The position numbers were made by a program, and so were the translations under genes. 64,000 bases of DNA from Capillibacterium thermochitinicola (GTDB lineage Bacteria > Bacillota > UBA4882 > UBA10575), in NCBI RefSeq assembly GCF_013664685.1, contig NZ_JAAKDE010000004.1:174886-238885 (forward strand). The letters run 5' to 3'. Each line of letters begins with the position of its first letter. The stretch's first letter is position 1. A model generated the notes under the pieces. It worked only from the letters and a program-made list of their open reading frames with translations, did no database searches and was not told the DNA's origin. Positions 63,979 through 64,000 of the stretch are shown here, in pieces.

Positions 63979-64000
63979 TTACTCAAGAATCTTGGTCACA
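63979..64000 (-). CDS. tuf: elongation factor Tu, last codons
   Basis: The minus strand enters the window coding VTKILE followed by TAA at 63979-63981. This is a typical EF-Tu C-terminus, and tuf precedes rpsJ in the standard str-S10 order. Only six residues are visible, so the call rests on the ending and on position. Confidence 0.75.

Noticed and set aside
1..64000. CRISPR arrays, insertion sequences, prophage or rRNA genes
   Set aside because: I saw no regularly spaced direct repeats, transposase-like frames, phage genes or rRNA segments on either strand.

Overview
The window looks like a chromosomal segment of an anaerobic Bacillota (Firmicutes) bacterium. The S10-spc-alpha ribosomal block continues into rplQ-ecfA1-ecfA2-ecfT-truA, a Firmicutes order. 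Shine-Dalgarno sites are strong, TTG starts are frequent, promoters are sigma-A-like, and the tRNA genes encode their CCA ends. Two rubrerythrins, a rubredoxin, lactate dehydrogenase, a V-type ATPase with the sodium-ligand residues and a GTP-type PEP carboxykinase suggest an anaerobic fermenter. A broken gene for a secreted beta-barrel-like protein hints at a diderm or deep-branching Firmicutes lineage; this is inference only.

Layout. 1-5.1 kb: 3' end of DAHP synthase, rubredoxin, rubrerythrin, an internally deleted sulfatase, mgtE with a long structured leader, and a DUF4180 remnant. 5.2-12.2 kb: tRNA-Glu and tRNA-Gln, pckG, an AI-2E-family transporter, rnhA, ldh, a beta-CASP nuclease and tRNA-Pro. 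12.3-15.2 kb: mutarotase-like protein, small unknown protein, alpha/beta hydrolase and the frameshifted barrel gene. 15.6-24.4 kb: nine-gene V-ATPase operon plus an AtpZ-like membrane protein. 24.4-29.7 kb: a cobalamin-binding mutase-like enzyme translationally coupled to an opine-type dehydrogenase, next to an aconitase-family hydratase. 29.9-38.5 kb: second rubrerythrin, deoC, CBS protein, glmM, DJ-1/PfpI protein, gltX, mazEF, thiN, rpsI and rplM. 38.6-45 kb: a trpEDCFBA operon on the plus strand. 45-64 kb: truA, ECF transporter core, then the ribosomal block back to the last codons of tuf.

The most striking signal is regulatory. The trp operon has a consensus promoter and a leader with about ten GAG/UAG/AAG triplets spaced 2-3 nt. 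They run into an antiterminator arm that precedes an intrinsic terminator, which is the architecture of TRAP (MtrB) attenuation. Two further GAG arrays with exact 5-nt spacing cover the ribosome binding sites of trpE and trpD. TRAP would therefore be expected to act three times on one transcript. As in Bacillus, the operon has no trpG.

The trp operon sits in reverse orientation between truA and rplM, which are normally adjacent in Firmicutes. The 3' end of trpA has lost its normal C-terminus and stop codon exactly at the truA terminator, which looks like a recombination junction. trpB appears to start at an ATC codon behind a perfect Shine-Dalgarno sequence.
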